Counted from the stretch's first letter, positions 25,301-33,957 are shown. The stretch: 64,000 nucleotides of DNA from Ctenosaura bakeri (GCA_948474755.1 CAOLHI010000562.1:372001-436000), one strand, 5' to 3'. Notes: generated by a model not told the origin, from the sequence alone. Numbers and translations are program-made.

Positions 25301-25674
25301 CACCATATGGCTAACTTGAGGAGAAAGTGATACCAGGTTCATCCTACAAACCTCCTTCCCTTCCTTCAAGAATATACAGATGGTCATCATAGTTTTAATC
25401 AGCAAATATATATGACTGTCTTTGTCCTCTTTGAGCCACTGTGCTACATTTCAGAGTGTCAGAGCTGTAACTTATTAAGTACATACTTCTGAATATATTA
25501 AGACGCGTCTCTTATAATCTCACTATATGCTCATACAATTTCCTGTTTTTAATAACCATAGGTTCTAAGTTGGTTCCCTTCTGGAGTTGGTTGCAGATGG
25601 GCAGGGACCTTCTCTTTATACGACTGCGATATATGACTGGTGCCTGGAAGTTCGGAACAAGAAAAGATAACTAG
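10326..25674 (+). CDS. ALG5: ALG5, dolichyl-phosphate beta-glucosyltransferase (complete, 10 exons)
   Basis: ALG5 transfers glucose from UDP-glucose to dolichyl phosphate on the cytosolic face of the ER; the product donates the three terminal glucoses of the N-glycan precursor. Exons: 10326-10385, 13087-13258, 13390-13436, 13761-13829, 18150-18242, 18886-18999, 19520-19579, 21943-22094, 22684-22769, 25562-25674. All have AG/GT borders and phases close to 966 nt, 321 aa plus stop (human 324). Residues 1-30 form one hydrophobic signal-anchor helix. GT2-family motifs follow: VVVPSYNEEE (67-76), VVDDGS (105-110), the metal-binding DxD at D161-A-D163 in DADGATKF, and DTQCGFK in exon 8. The C-terminus ends GTRKDN. 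Exon 2 uses the GTAAGA donor at 13259, not the earlier GTGTAA, because only this keeps the frame. Introns hold L1, SINE and DNA transposons. Confidence 0.97.
10386..12755. other. ALG5 intron 1, no recognised element
   Basis: No coding or clear transposon signature seen between exon 1 and the hairpin MITE. The first 300 bp continue the GC-rich promoter region. A 91-codon antisense ORF at 11457-11732 has no family resemblance I know. Confidence 0.5.
12756..12884. mobile_element. Hairpin MITE, copy 5 (ALG5 intron 1)
   Basis: Left arm ggccatttccgcaccagact gttatagtgctatt, right arm aataatagtgctataacagg ctagtgtggaaatggc. The left arm is shortened internally compared with copy 3. Confidence 0.85.
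13087..13258 (+). CDS. ALG5: ALG5 exon 2
   Basis: It follows a CCCAG acceptor and ends before GTAAGA with one base of a leucine codon. It encodes the end of the anchor, LHRHEDEKFF and the GT2 start motif VVVPSYNEEE. Confidence 0.95.
13390..13436 (+). CDS. ALG5: ALG5 exon 3
   Basis: Encodes LPLMMDEALEYLEKRQ; acceptor TTACAG, donor GTATCT. Confidence 0.94.
13761..13829 (+). CDS. ALG5: ALG5 exon 4
   Basis: Encodes DPSFTYEVIVVDDGSRDHTT with the nucleotide-binding VVDDGS motif; acceptor TTATAG, donor GTAAGA. Confidence 0.96.
14030..14733. mobile_element. Probable Tigger-like element with internal tandem duplication, copy 3
   Basis: The right end 'tcatcaaagtggaggagtga ctg' followed by TA matches the family TIR. 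The left end is uncertain (around 14.0 kb). Inside, a block of about 160 bp is present twice (about 14240-14395 and 14410-14560), both with gtttgcctgctc and agagaagttgtggctg. A further divergent copy of this block lies in the neighbouring element at 15.2-15.5 kb. Confidence 0.5.
14980..15568. mobile_element. Tigger-like non-autonomous element, copy 4
   Basis: It starts cagttggctctcctctttag and ends with aaacctgtgaaagtggagag caacctg, inverse of the family TIR, followed by TA. The internal GC-rich sequence resembles copy 3. Confidence 0.65.
15899..16554 (+). mobile_element. 5'-truncated L1 LINE (ORF2 C-terminus and 3' end)
   Basis: The frame MWWTCPKAKKYWNEIHNTIC through IEYAKLWKTQQIPSTEQW is the cysteine/tryptophan-containing C-terminal region of L1 ORF2. 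A TGA interrupts it at about 16168, then GTLIENRNADM and similar text continues. The copy ends in an A-run. A 16-bp direct repeat, acattattcagccagt, sits at 15883-15898 and 16555-16570, a clear target-site duplication. Confidence 0.85.
16565..16796 (+). mobile_element. tRNA-derived SINE (ACA-tail type), copy 1
   Basis: The tRNA-like head reads ccagtatgatgtagtggttt with a B-box-like ggttcaagtcc. The middle is 'actgggtgatcttgggcaag tcaca', and the tail 'cataagtcaaaaatgatttg aaggccaacaataac'. This matches a lizard SINE family with ACAACA-like tails. Confidence 0.75.
16797..18149. other. ALG5 intron 4 remainder, no recognised element
   Basis: AT-rich. An 83-codon plus-strand ORF at 17002-17253 and others show no known family features. 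Confidence 0.5.
18150..18242 (+). CDS. ALG5: ALG5 exon 5
   Basis: Encodes KYGSDKVRVLTLVKNRGKGG region; acceptor CTGTAG, donor GTAAAA. Confidence 0.96.
18886..18999 (+). CDS. ALG5: ALG5 exon 6 (DxD motif)
   Basis: Encodes ISRGEKILMADADGATKF, the metal/UDP-sugar binding DxD region; acceptor CCCAG, donor GTGAGT. Confidence 0.96.
19520..19579 (+). CDS. ALG5: ALG5 exon 7
   Basis: Encodes DKMAIACGSRAHLEKDSIAQ; acceptor TCTAG, donor GTAAGG. Confidence 0.95.
19580..20824. other. ALG5 intron 7, unrecognised part
   Basis: Several overlapping antisense ORFs of 90-118 codons (20042-20848) show no domain I recognise. No transposon ends seen. Confidence 0.45.
20825..20970 (+). mobile_element. L1-like fragment related to 4920-5065
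   Basis: Shared landmarks in order: ttttgcaagcagtgca, aggttctgcttttcaacca, tctggtttctaacctatca. These parallel the L1 sequence following the endonuclease at 4.92-5.07 kb. It is decayed. Confidence 0.5.
21346..21714. mobile_element. Tigger-like non-autonomous DNA transposon, copy 5
   Basis: Left end cagacatccactagtgttag, right end cacaaatgtggagagctg actg, TA on both sides (21344-21345, 21715-21716). Internal sequence parallels copy 2 closely (ctaggccttctcaaaccata; aggcatcagggttctttcac). Confidence 0.85.
21943..22094 (+). CDS. ALG5: ALG5 exon 8
   Basis: Encodes RSYFRTLLMYGFHFLVWFLC, then IRDTQCGFK and the THIERW-type end; acceptor TTCAG, donor GTAGGT splitting a tryptophan codon. Confidence 0.96.
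22684..22769 (+). CDS. ALG5: ALG5 exon 9
   Basis: Encodes AFDVELLYIAQRLKIPIAEV and AVNWTEIE; acceptor TTGCAG, donor GTCAGT. Confidence 0.96.
23653..24180. repeat. Large imperfect inverted repeat (foldback element)
   Basis: The left arm 'gaggttgaagcaacccttct ataaaagacccc' returns inverted as 'ggggtcttttatagaagggttg tttcaacc'. 'cctcatttccattcataa' mirrors 'tatgaatggaaatgagg', and 'tcttttttgtctgaac'-type sequence mirrors 'gttcagacaaaagc'. The arms are about 170 bp around a centre near 23.9 kb. No TSD was identified. It lies in ALG5 intron 9. Confidence 0.7.
24535..24595. mobile_element. hAT-type terminal sequence fragment
   Basis: 'ggatcccagggggtccatag accccaggttaaaaatcactg' resembles a hAT transposon end (CAGTG... 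inverse). No matching opposite end was found. Confidence 0.35.
24596..25561. other. ALG5 intron 9 remainder, no recognised element
   Basis: AT-rich, nothing recognised. Confidence 0.5.
25562..25674 (+). CDS. ALG5: ALG5 exon 10 (terminal coding exon)
   Basis: Encodes SKLVPFWSWLQMGRDLLFIR and the C-terminus ending GTRKDN before TAG (25672-25674); acceptor CCATAG. Confidence 0.95.
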
Positions 25675-25736
25675 TTTATTTATAGTTCCCACATGGATGT
25701 TTTGTTAATTTTGGAGGGTTTTTCCAACACCTATGA

Positions 25737-25742
25737 AATAAA
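25737..25742 (+). terminator. ALG5 polyadenylation signal AATAAA
   Basis: AATAAA lies 63 bp after the ALG5 stop codon, the nearest candidate for 3' end formation. Confidence 0.65.
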
Positions 25743-26003
25743 GATAAGGCTGAGATTACTCTTCATTACAATTGGATTTGTGAACTCATTTGAAAAATGG
25801 CCAAGAGTATAAATGTTGTATATAATTAGCCTGTATTTTTTTTTTACGACAGAGGATTAGCCTTTTAATTTTTGTAGCAGCATTTGAAAATAATTTCCTG
25901 TTTGCACAACATATTCTTGTGAACCAAGAAAATAAGAGTAGTTAATACATGCTAAAAGCCCCATGAACTGCTGTTTTTCTTTGCCCAATCATTGTTTGTG
26001 TAG

Positions 26004-26531
26004 GAAGGCATCTCTTGGAAACCACAGGATGTCTTCATTGAAATTAATGGGGAATTCCCTTTGTCTGAGATAGCTCGAGCACCCTGAAGAAATCACTGAA
26101 TTTGAACATTTATCAATGTACATAAACTGACTGCTGACATTGTAAAAACTGAAGCTTCAGTTTTCTAGGATGATATGTCTGTCATAAGAAACAAAGACAA
26201 ACTTGGACCCATTCTAAGGTTCTGTCAATTTCATTAATAGAGAACAGTGTATATATTGTACTCACTCACTGAATTAAATATGGTGTAAGGTTGTTTAACT
26301 TTAGCTGGATAACACCTACTGTATATTCTAGAATAAGATAGATCTTTGAAATAAGAAGGTATTTCCAGTAAACAGGTATTCAGAACACAAGGAAATGTTT
26401 GTGTAAAAGGATGTATTGGCATCAGTTTTCTACATTGTGATTTATTGTTAAACTTTGAAAACAATGGATTTTTGACTGTAATTTCAGCAAAATTCCAGGT
26501 TTATTTTCATATTTTTATATTGTGCAATAAA
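26004..26531 (+). other. Candidate unassigned terminal exon with poly(A) signal
   Basis: After a TGTTTGTGTAG acceptor-like site an open frame of 27 codons reads EGISWKPQDVFIEINGEFPL then SEIARAP and TGA at 26085-26087. It is followed by 3'UTR-like AT-rich sequence and AATAAA at 26526-26531. I do not recognise the peptide. It cannot follow ALG5 exon 9 in this frame. It may be a coincidence or the end of an unplaced transcript. Confidence 0.3.
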
Positions 26532-27867
26532 TTTTAAATGGTGCTATGAAACAGTTTGAGCATTGCTAATGACCCTTAACCCATTTTCTTAGCCATGGTC
26601 ACAATCAGATTGCTTGCTTATGAGTACTTACAAAGAGTTGACCAAAATGTCCCACGCATATCCATTTGTACATTTATAACAAAGGCTATCTTTCTTTCTG
26701 GTTTCCCATTATTTCTATGGAAGCATTTTTGTCAGAGTTCCCTTACATTTCTGCATGAAAAATTTCCATTCATTAAGTTTATTTACTGTGTTACTAACAG
26801 ATAGAAAATTTACTGTGTTAATTCGCCATGTTAATAAACAGCACCTCAAAACTGATTGTTTTCTTAATTACAGCAAAGGGGTAACCTTCCATTGCATAAT
26901 CCTATATACATACTTACACAAAAGTAAATCCTGTTGAATTCACTGCCAAGTAAGTATGCCTAGAATTTCAGCCTTAATTCTGGGCATGGATTTGTATCTA
27001 GGCATATATGTTCAGAGATCTTACCAAATGGTGTAATAATGAAAGTGAAATTTTTTCAGAAAGTGATTTAAAGTATATAATACAAGTCCTAAAAATACAG
27101 ATAGCTGTCTGGTTTTCTGAAGATTTGTACATCGGGAAAGGCCCTTACTTGGAATTTGCTGCTCCCTAGATCTCAAGCTGTGTTCTTTTTCACTTCCCTT
27201 TTTTTTTGCCCACAATAATTTTAAAAACACAAAATAAACAATGTTTAAATCTGTGTCCCAGCTATTAGAAATTTCTCCCAGAAGATTTTGCTGTATACTG
27301 AAGAAATGAGTTGGGGGAACTACAGGGCTGCTACTGGGTGTATAGCAATAACTATCTTCCAACCAACTGCAGTTGAACATTCCATTCTTTTTCAGTGGTA
27401 CCTGAAGTACTCCAGTGGTGTTCTCACTTTGTTTACCTTGGGTAGACAAAAATGCCTTCACTTTCTTTTCTGTGTTATTCAACCATCACAAGATCCACCT
27501 CACAATGTTACAGGTACAAGATTGATAATGCTACAAAGCAAGTCTAGTCCTTTTTAAAACCAAACAGGCAGAAGTAGCAGAGGCACCATATACTGGTGGA
27601 TGTGTTCTGCCTGCCTCCAAAATCTCCTCAGAGTCCCCATTTGTTTTTTGGCATCGGACGTCAGCTGGGACACCTGTAGCCAGTGGTTTTTGGGTGGAAC
27701 TTTGGTGATTCCTCTCACTCTTTTCACTTGTAAGAGCAGACAGAAAAAGCATGCACACTAAGTAGTGGTGTACACTCATACTCTTCCTTTGGCTTTGCTG
27801 CACAGAGGCACAGTAAGACAGTTCAGATTTAATTGCTTATAACCATAGGTCATCACAATGTGAGAGC

Positions 27868-28018
27868 CAGCATGGTAGTCTGAGCACTGGAGTGCAATTC
27901 TGGAGGCCATGGAAACCCACTGGGTGACTTTCGGCACATTACGTACTCTCAGCCCCAGAAACTCCAGTGATAGGTTTGCCTTAAGGTCTCCTACTTGAAG
28001 GTACACAACACCACCATC
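27868..28018 (+). mobile_element. tRNA-derived SINE, copy 2 (degenerate)
   Basis: 'gccagcatggtagtctgagc actgg', 'actgggtgactttcggcaca', 'tgataggtttgccttaaggtc' and 'ttgaaggtacacaacacc' align in order with the SINEs at 16.6 and 33.2 kb. Confidence 0.65.
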
Positions 28019-28440
28019 GCAAGGTCAAAATAAAAAATTAAATATCAAGTAACAAAGTTAAAATATAAAGACTATAACATAAAATTTCCAACACCATTTC
28101 TATTACTGCTAAGCTTAACAGTAAGAATAAAAACATACAAAATTAAGCCATAGGGCCAATAAAAATTCAGACTTTTGGGAATGTCTTATAATAACTTGCA
28201 CAGGCTTTAGCTAATGCTATTAAGAAAGTTGTAGCTCTTATAGTGATACTAGAATCTGTGTTAAAAAGCACAAATTCTATTTGTGGTAGGCAGGCTGTTT
28301 TCTTCTTTTCAATAGATAACAACCCCACAAGGTATTTTGCTCTTAATTCTCTTTGACAAAGGGCAACTAAAGAAATAGTGGAGGAGGTCCTCACTTTTAT
28401 GTATACCACAGCATCACAGACACAGCAAAACTGTATGCAA
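28019..28440 (-). mobile_element. LINE 3' tail (unassigned clade)
   Basis: The minus-strand frame at 28409-28167 ends a polypeptide with KYLVGLLSIE, FVLFNTDSSITIRATTFLIA and LAKAC. This resembles the short C-terminal tails of reptile LINE ORF2s ('LLSDTNPxIT...'). The 3' flank is A/T-rich. Assignment is tentative. Confidence 0.4.
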
Positions 28441-28650
28441 TAATTTTGTTCCCTCTTCTGTGCAATGTGGTCCTGCTGTGGACTATACTCCTTGGTTTCT
28501 GCTACTGCTTAGGTGGAGAACCTGATGCCCTGAGCAGAATCTGTTGCACTGGAGTTCCCCAGATGAACATACTCTCTATCCTGTGATGCCAGTGCTTGAT
28601 AGTTTCCTGTCTTTTTAAATGGTTGAAATATCTTTCAACATTTAGTTAGA

Positions 28651-28881
28651 CTATGTCCTAAGACATACTATTCTTGGTCCCACCCTTTTGCTTTTCCTTG
28701 AATTCAGTCCCTGGGAATTTAATTGAAATTCAGCCTTTGGGCTAAAAGAAGTTTCCCACCCTTCAGCATCTGTGACCCCCAACTCTGCCTGTAACTTGCT
28801 CCAGTATTCTTCTTCAGTGTCATCCCAAGTGGCACCACAGGTTGCTTGTTGATGGGCAGAATCTGTGGAATATCTCTGCAT
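28651..28881 (-). other. Unrecognised 76-codon ORF with compositionally coding-like sequence
   Basis: It contains TWDDTEEEYWSKLQAEL, which superficially recalls the WxxxF/Y-repeat region of peroxin PEX5. The rest does not match, and no splice structure or neighbours support a gene. It may be retroelement-derived. No function assigned. Confidence 0.25.
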
Positions 28882-29188
28882 TTGTGCATTTGGTAGGTAG
28901 TTGGACCTTGGGCAAATGAAGACAGGAAGGCTTACTTCTCATTGAGGTGCAGCTCTTCCTACAAAAAATTATCTAAACATAAAAGTACTAGCATATCAGT
29001 GGACTGGCTAGGTTCATTCTGCCTGGATGGCTACATGTGCCTGGGCTTCAGATCTCTGGATATGAGTACTTCTATTGTAGCTGATCTATCAGCCTTATAG
29101 GTTATTTTTCTCATCCAGAACAGAAAGGTGAGAATGCTCCAGTGTGAACCCTTTCATGAGTCACATGTTTAGATACTATGTCATACTA

Positions 29189-29610
29189 CAGTCAGCTCTC
29201 CACATTTGTGAGTTTAACTTCCATGGATTTGTGAGTTTCTCCAACCTTTCTTCTGGGGGAACCTTCTCCCTTGGCAACTCCATTCAGGCCACACAGCCCT
29301 TTAAAAACCCACCCCAGTCCTCGTCCTCGTCCTCCTCCTCCACTAGTTGCTGCTGGATCAGCTAAGGATGGTTCTCAGCCCGATTTCTTGGCACCACAAA
29401 GCCTCTCCTGATGCCTCACTTACACCCAAGGAAGGATATGGGTGAGGGTCACCATGCCAACCCACCCCCTTTCCTTCTCCTGGTTTGCACCCTGGGTGGC
29501 AGCTCTCTCTTGGCCCCTTTCTCACAGTTACACACACACTTTGGTACTTGTGATTTTTGCACTTTTGAGGGGTTTAGTACCCTAACCCTCGTAAATGTGG
29601 AGGCTGACTG
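29189..29610. mobile_element. Tigger-like non-autonomous DNA transposon, copy 6
   Basis: Left end cagtcagctctccacatttg, right end 'cgtaaatgtggaggctgactg', with TA at 29187-29188 and 29611-29612. It holds a cctcgtcctcgtcctcctcc microsatellite at about 29320. Confidence 0.85.
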
Positions 29611-29661
29611 TACTTTGAAATATACACTTGAAACACAACTAGGGTTGTCATTTGCATAGCT

Positions 29662-29757
29662 AGTGGATGTCACTAAACACCCCAACGGCACCAGATCCCG
29701 TCTGGTCTAGAAAGCTAAGCAGAGTCAGCTCTGGTTAGTACTGTACTTGAAAAAAGA
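29662..29757 (+). pseudogene. 5S rRNA-derived sequence (pseudogene or SINE3-type)
   Basis: The stretch contains 'gatcccgtctggtct', 'aaagctaagcagagtc' and 'ctggttagtactgtacttg', aligning in order with the 5' and central parts of vertebrate 5S rRNA, including the A-box and C-box of its internal promoter. The 3' third is missing and several bases differ, so it is not a functional 5S gene. Confidence 0.75.
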
Positions 29758-30499
29758 AGTGGCAAAAAGCAACGGAACACTCCCTGCCTAAGAAAGCCCC
29801 ATGGAGTTAATGGGATCAACATTAACAGGCGACGTGAAAGCACACACCCAGGTAGCTGCCTCCCTTACCGCAAGAAGCGTCTCCCGTCTGAGGGCTGGAA
29901 AACTTTTCCTTTTATATAGACCGTATCCTGTATTTGGAAGACTGGGCCCTTCATAAAAATAGAAACGTGCGCCTCATGTAATTTATGAAGGTGGACGTTA
30001 GCCTGAGATAAAAATACGTAACTGAAATCAATACTTTGATTTGGTACTTAGGACACAAAGTTGTCAATAGCTACTTCATGGTCGCCATGAAGTCTGACTG
30101 CCCTTTACTGCTATTTTGAAAACCTGGCAACGCTACGCAACTATTAAAAGGACAGGCGGTCTCTCCTGACTTCGCCCGGTACCCCGTCACGCCACACGCG
30201 AACGCGCCGAACACCTCAGGCGCGCAGGGGACGCACCGCCGAGGGAACCAGCATCGACCCCGGCGCCACCCCCAGCGCGCCCTCTCTCTTCCGCGCAGAC
30301 GCGCTGGCGTATTTGCCGCCCCCGGCCCGCCGCCTTAAGGGCGAAGGCTCCAGGACTGGCGCCTTCCCCTCCTCCGGCTGCCGCGGAAGAGCGCACCACC
30401 CCCAAGATGGCCGCCAGCACTCTCCCCTGCGCGGGTTGGTCAGTGCTGCTCCGCTACCCGCCGCGGCGGCCGCCCTCTTCCTACTCGCGCTGCCGTCGC

Positions 30500-30737
30500 G
30501 CAGTGATGAGCGCATCAGCCCTCACTGCCACGTCTCTTCAGGGCAGGCGAAGCAGCCGTCTGGGCGACAGCGAGCAGCAGCAGCAGGAGAGAAGAGCGGA
30601 CTAAGTTGGGAGGGCCGAGCCGCGCCCCCTCCCCCTCCCCAGCCTGGCGGGCTCCTGGGAGCCGGTGGGCGGCGGCGGCGGCAGCGGCAGCGGCAGCGGC
30701 AGCGGCAGCAGTCGCTCATGGTGCTGCTGAAGAGACG
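30500..30737 (+). other. TMEM39A: Inferred TMEM39A non-coding exon 1 (5'UTR)
   Basis: A strong donor (agacg|GTGAGT) at 30738 ends a GC-rich leader. The next plausible acceptor serving TMEM39A is at 54207, giving a first intron of about 23.5 kb. The start of the exon is unknown. Upstream ATGs exist: at 30407 (65 codons, ending 30604) and at 30718, seven codons before the donor. Confidence 0.45.
30668..30710 (+). repeat. GGC / GGCAGC repeat in probable 5'UTR
   Basis: (ggc)n followed by about five units of ggcagc just before the 30718 ATG. Likely length-polymorphic. Confidence 0.85.
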
Positions 30738-32589
30738 GTGAGTGGCTCAGCCTGGTGGCCTCCCTTTTCCCTGGCTTCTCCCTTCTCCTCCCCGTTCGTG
30801 CTGAGGGGTGTGCGACTGGCGGGGATGTTTCCCTGTAGCCAGGGTATGGCCGGGCGGCGCCCGCTGAGCTGGGGAGGCCTGGTGCCCCCCCCCCGTTGCA
30901 AAGCCAAGGAGCGGGGACGGACGCCTTCTTTTTGTGTCGCGCTCCTCTCCTTTCTTCACCGTTCTGGGCGAGTGGTGGGGCTCAGCTACTGGCCTCCCCC
31001 TCCTCCGGGGCTTCGCCTCTGCCGACGCTGAGGAGGACTTTCTGCGCCCCCCCCCCAAGGTCCGTATTCACCCGCCACGCCGTGGCCGCCTCCCCTGGAT
31101 TCCCGTCTGTCTCGTTTTTAGCTGTTTCTCAGCCAACCAACTTTTTTCTCATTGGGAGGGATGGGATTAGGATGCCTCCCTTAGAGGAATCCTTCCACCC
31201 GCTTCCCTTGGAGGATAGGATCGGTGGAAGGATGATGATGTATGTTTGCTGCTTCTTTTTCTAAGTAGTACCGTGGAGGGTAATTGAACCTTCTTTTCTT
31301 CTCCAGAAGCCCAAACTCGCAGAATGAAACACAAAGTCTCCGGGGGCTTCTGTGTCAGAACCTTTCAGCAGTGAGACACTTACTTAGTAGGACCGATGTG
31401 CAGATGGTGGCTGTCAGGTTTTACTCTCTGTAAACGTTGTGACTATTTCTCTCTAGGCTGATTTCCTGGGTACATTTATGTGGAAGTAAGGCCTAGTGAA
31501 TTCATGAGTAGTGAGTTTATTTACATCCGAGCAAACATACTGCACAGAATCTGACTATTCATCAACAAAACAGTGGAAATTATTACTTTCTTGCTTGAAG
31601 TGGGATTTAAGAAACGTAATCCAAATACTGCTTTGTTTCCACTGATGGTCAGAGGAGGCCTAGAAAACAAGTCTAGACTTCTAAGTCTGTGCTCATCCTA
31701 ACTAGCATAGACCCTGAGACTTGATTGAAGTGCTGCCTCTACTGAGGCTTGATTGCAGCAACGTCTCTGTTTTGGCACACAAAAATGTGTTCATTTGGCC
31801 ACATCACCGTTACCATTTGTTTTGGCTGGAATGGCCTCAGTTTTGATGAATTATTCCCAAAATTTGCAGGAATCTGATGCTTTCTTTTCAGAACCTCAGC
31901 AGAACATAGAAACCACCTAAATACTTGAACTGACCCTTGAAGTGAGAAATTGATCCCTAGTTCCTGGGACCTCTTCGTTGATTCTGAATAGGAGGAATCA
32001 GTGCCTTGAAATACTGGTTTAAAATATCCATGTTCTCTTACAAATTATAATCAAATAACACATTGCCATCATACAATACTAGAATTAGTACAATGATTAC
32101 TTTTGGTAATCCCACTTGGCAGGCTGGGTGGAGTGGAGAGGATTAGAATAAAACAGTTCCAGGCTGTCCTGTTAAGGGCTGGTGACTTAACATGAACATG
32201 ATACAAAAATTGTTAGTTTTTTCTAGTTTAAATGCTATCCACAGTTACAGGAAGTTGTATCTCAACTGTTTTGTGGTCTTTGTAATGCTGGAAGTTGTGC
32301 ATGCATATTGGACTACAATAGGCTTACATTGATTTTGGTGTGTTAGTGTACATATGTATCTTCCTGAGTGATGGATATTTAACTATAAATCTATAAATTG
32401 TCAGAGTAACTTTTATTATTTCAACTAAGACTTTTTCCTGAAATGTACTAGTGTTTATGTTCGAAATAAAGGAGGAATTTTGTATGGAGAAACACACAAT
32501 AATCAGAAGCCCTTTGTCTGAACACTGTACTCATGGTTATGAAAAATTGTCTAAAGAAGCTATAGTTCCTGAGTAAAGTTAAGTTATTC
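30738..32589. other. TMEM39A intron 1, first part without recognised elements
   Basis: After the CpG region ends near 31.1 kb the sequence is ordinary AT-rich intron. No coding or repeat signature seen. Confidence 0.45.
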
Positions 32590-33185
32590 CTGTTGCTGTT
32601 AACTGCCATCAAGTTGACTTTGACTTTTGCTGACCCTATGGATGAGAGACTTCCAAATCACCCTATGATGAGCTGCCCTGCTTAAGTCTTGCAGATTCAT
32701 AGACATGCCTTCCTTGATTGAGTCTATCAATCAGTAATGTTGTCTTCTTCTTTTTCTACTGCCTTCTACCTTACCGAGCATTGTCGTCTTTTCTAATGAA
32801 TCATGGCTTTTCATGATATGGCCAAAGTACAACAGCACCGGTTTGGTTATCTTGGCTTCTTGAGAGATTTCAGGCTTGAATTACTCTAGGCTCCATTCAT
32901 TTGTCTTTAGCTGTAGAATCCTCCTCCAGCACCACATTTCACATGAATTGATTTTCTTCCTGTCAGGTTTCTTCATTGTCCAGCTTTTGCAACCATACAT
33001 AGAAATTTGAAATATGATGGCATGGGCAATCTTAACTGTAGAATTCAGTAATGCTCTTCAGGATCTTGTTTAGTTTCTTTGTAGCTGCTCTCCCAAGAAC
33101 TAATCTTCTTCTGATTTCATGAGCTTTTGCAGTCTGTGGGCCATTCTTTTGTTTTGCATGTTTGTTAACAGATTTTAGTTACAGC
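32590..33185 (-). mobile_element. RTE/BovB-like LINE, C-terminal part
   Basis: The minus strand decodes, through stops and shifts, to the RTE tail: EMWCWRRIL-like, YFGHIMK-like, DSLEKT-like and LIHRVSKSQSQLDG. This is the 3' portion of an antisense element whose other parts lie at 34271-35035 and 35975-36790. Confidence 0.7.
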
Positions 33186-33189
33186 TAGA

Positions 33190-33957
33190 ATAGATTCTGA
33201 GACCCAGCATTGTGTAGTGGTTTGAACATTGGACCATGACCCTGGAGACTGTCATGTACTGGATAACTTGCATTGACAAACAGCAGTCAGAACAGAAGCA
33301 TTTATTTGGCACAAACAAGCAACACAACAACTTTCCTGAAAAGTTGCTGAGACTACCACATATTGGCTAGTTAGAGGCTTTATATCTTATCATACAGATT
33401 TAGACACATACCACAATGATTGGGAAAAGTAATAAATGTCACATCATTCCACCTTTACCAGATTTTCCCAGATCCTTCCATGGTTTTGTGTCTTTCATCC
33501 TGGAAGCCAAGATAAGTTCCTGTCTCTTTATCATTGCCATACCTATTCCCTTAATACCTCAGTAGTTTCACATTTCCCCCTTCTGATCTTTCCCCTCCAT
33601 ACTGGATACAAAATGACATCAGACACTGCAGTGATTAACCATTTGGTGCCCTGGGATACTTTCAAACCCTACGCAGGATATATGTTTGCAAACAGCAATT
33701 GGCAATTGCTACATTGTAGTGGTAGCAGCCTAAAGATCTCCTTTCATCTAATAAGCTTATTCTATAACATACACTATTACACAGCCAGCATACTTATGAC
33801 AGGAGCCATGCATCCTGATAAGAGATCAGAGTTCAGTTCCCCAGTCAGCCATGAAAACCAACCAGATGACTTTGGGTGCATCGCACAGAAAACCCTGTGA
33901 TAGGTTTGCCTTACGGTCTCTGTAAGTTGAAAATGGCTTGAAGGCACACAACAACAA
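33190..33957 (+). mobile_element. tRNA-derived SINE, copy 3, split by an LTR
   Basis: The head 'cccagcattgtgtagtggtt tgaacattgg' ends at 33249. The body resumes after 33801 with 'cagagttcagttcc', 'cagtcagccatgaaaac', 'ataggtttgccttacggtct' and the tail 'gaaggcacacaacaacaaag'. It lies in the gap of the antisense RTE element. Confidence 0.75.
33250..33801 (-). mobile_element. Solo LTR inside a SINE
   Basis: It begins TGTCATG and ends ATGACA, giving the TG...CA inverted ends of an LTR, over 552 bp. Six-base flanks GGAGAC (33244-33249) and GGAGCC (33802-33807) fit a target duplication with one later mutation. AATAAA on the minus strand near 33300 suggests minus orientation. No internal genes remain. 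Confidence 0.7.

Larger units (their letters stand above)
30150..31130. promoter_or_regulatory. CpG-rich region, probable TMEM39A promoter
   Basis: A sharp rise in GC and CpG from about 30170 to 31120, the only such region between ALG5 and the TMEM39A coding exons. It contains aagatggccgcc (30404-30415), close to the YY1-type motif common near housekeeping start sites. Assignment to TMEM39A rests on orientation and the donor at 30738. Confidence 0.6.

Noticed and set aside
30187..31264. Many 60-142 codon ORFs on both strands of the 30-31 kb CpG region
   Set aside because: Low-complexity translations of GC-rich DNA. None resembles POGLUT1 or another expected neighbour; only the two upstream ATGs were kept as uORF candidates.
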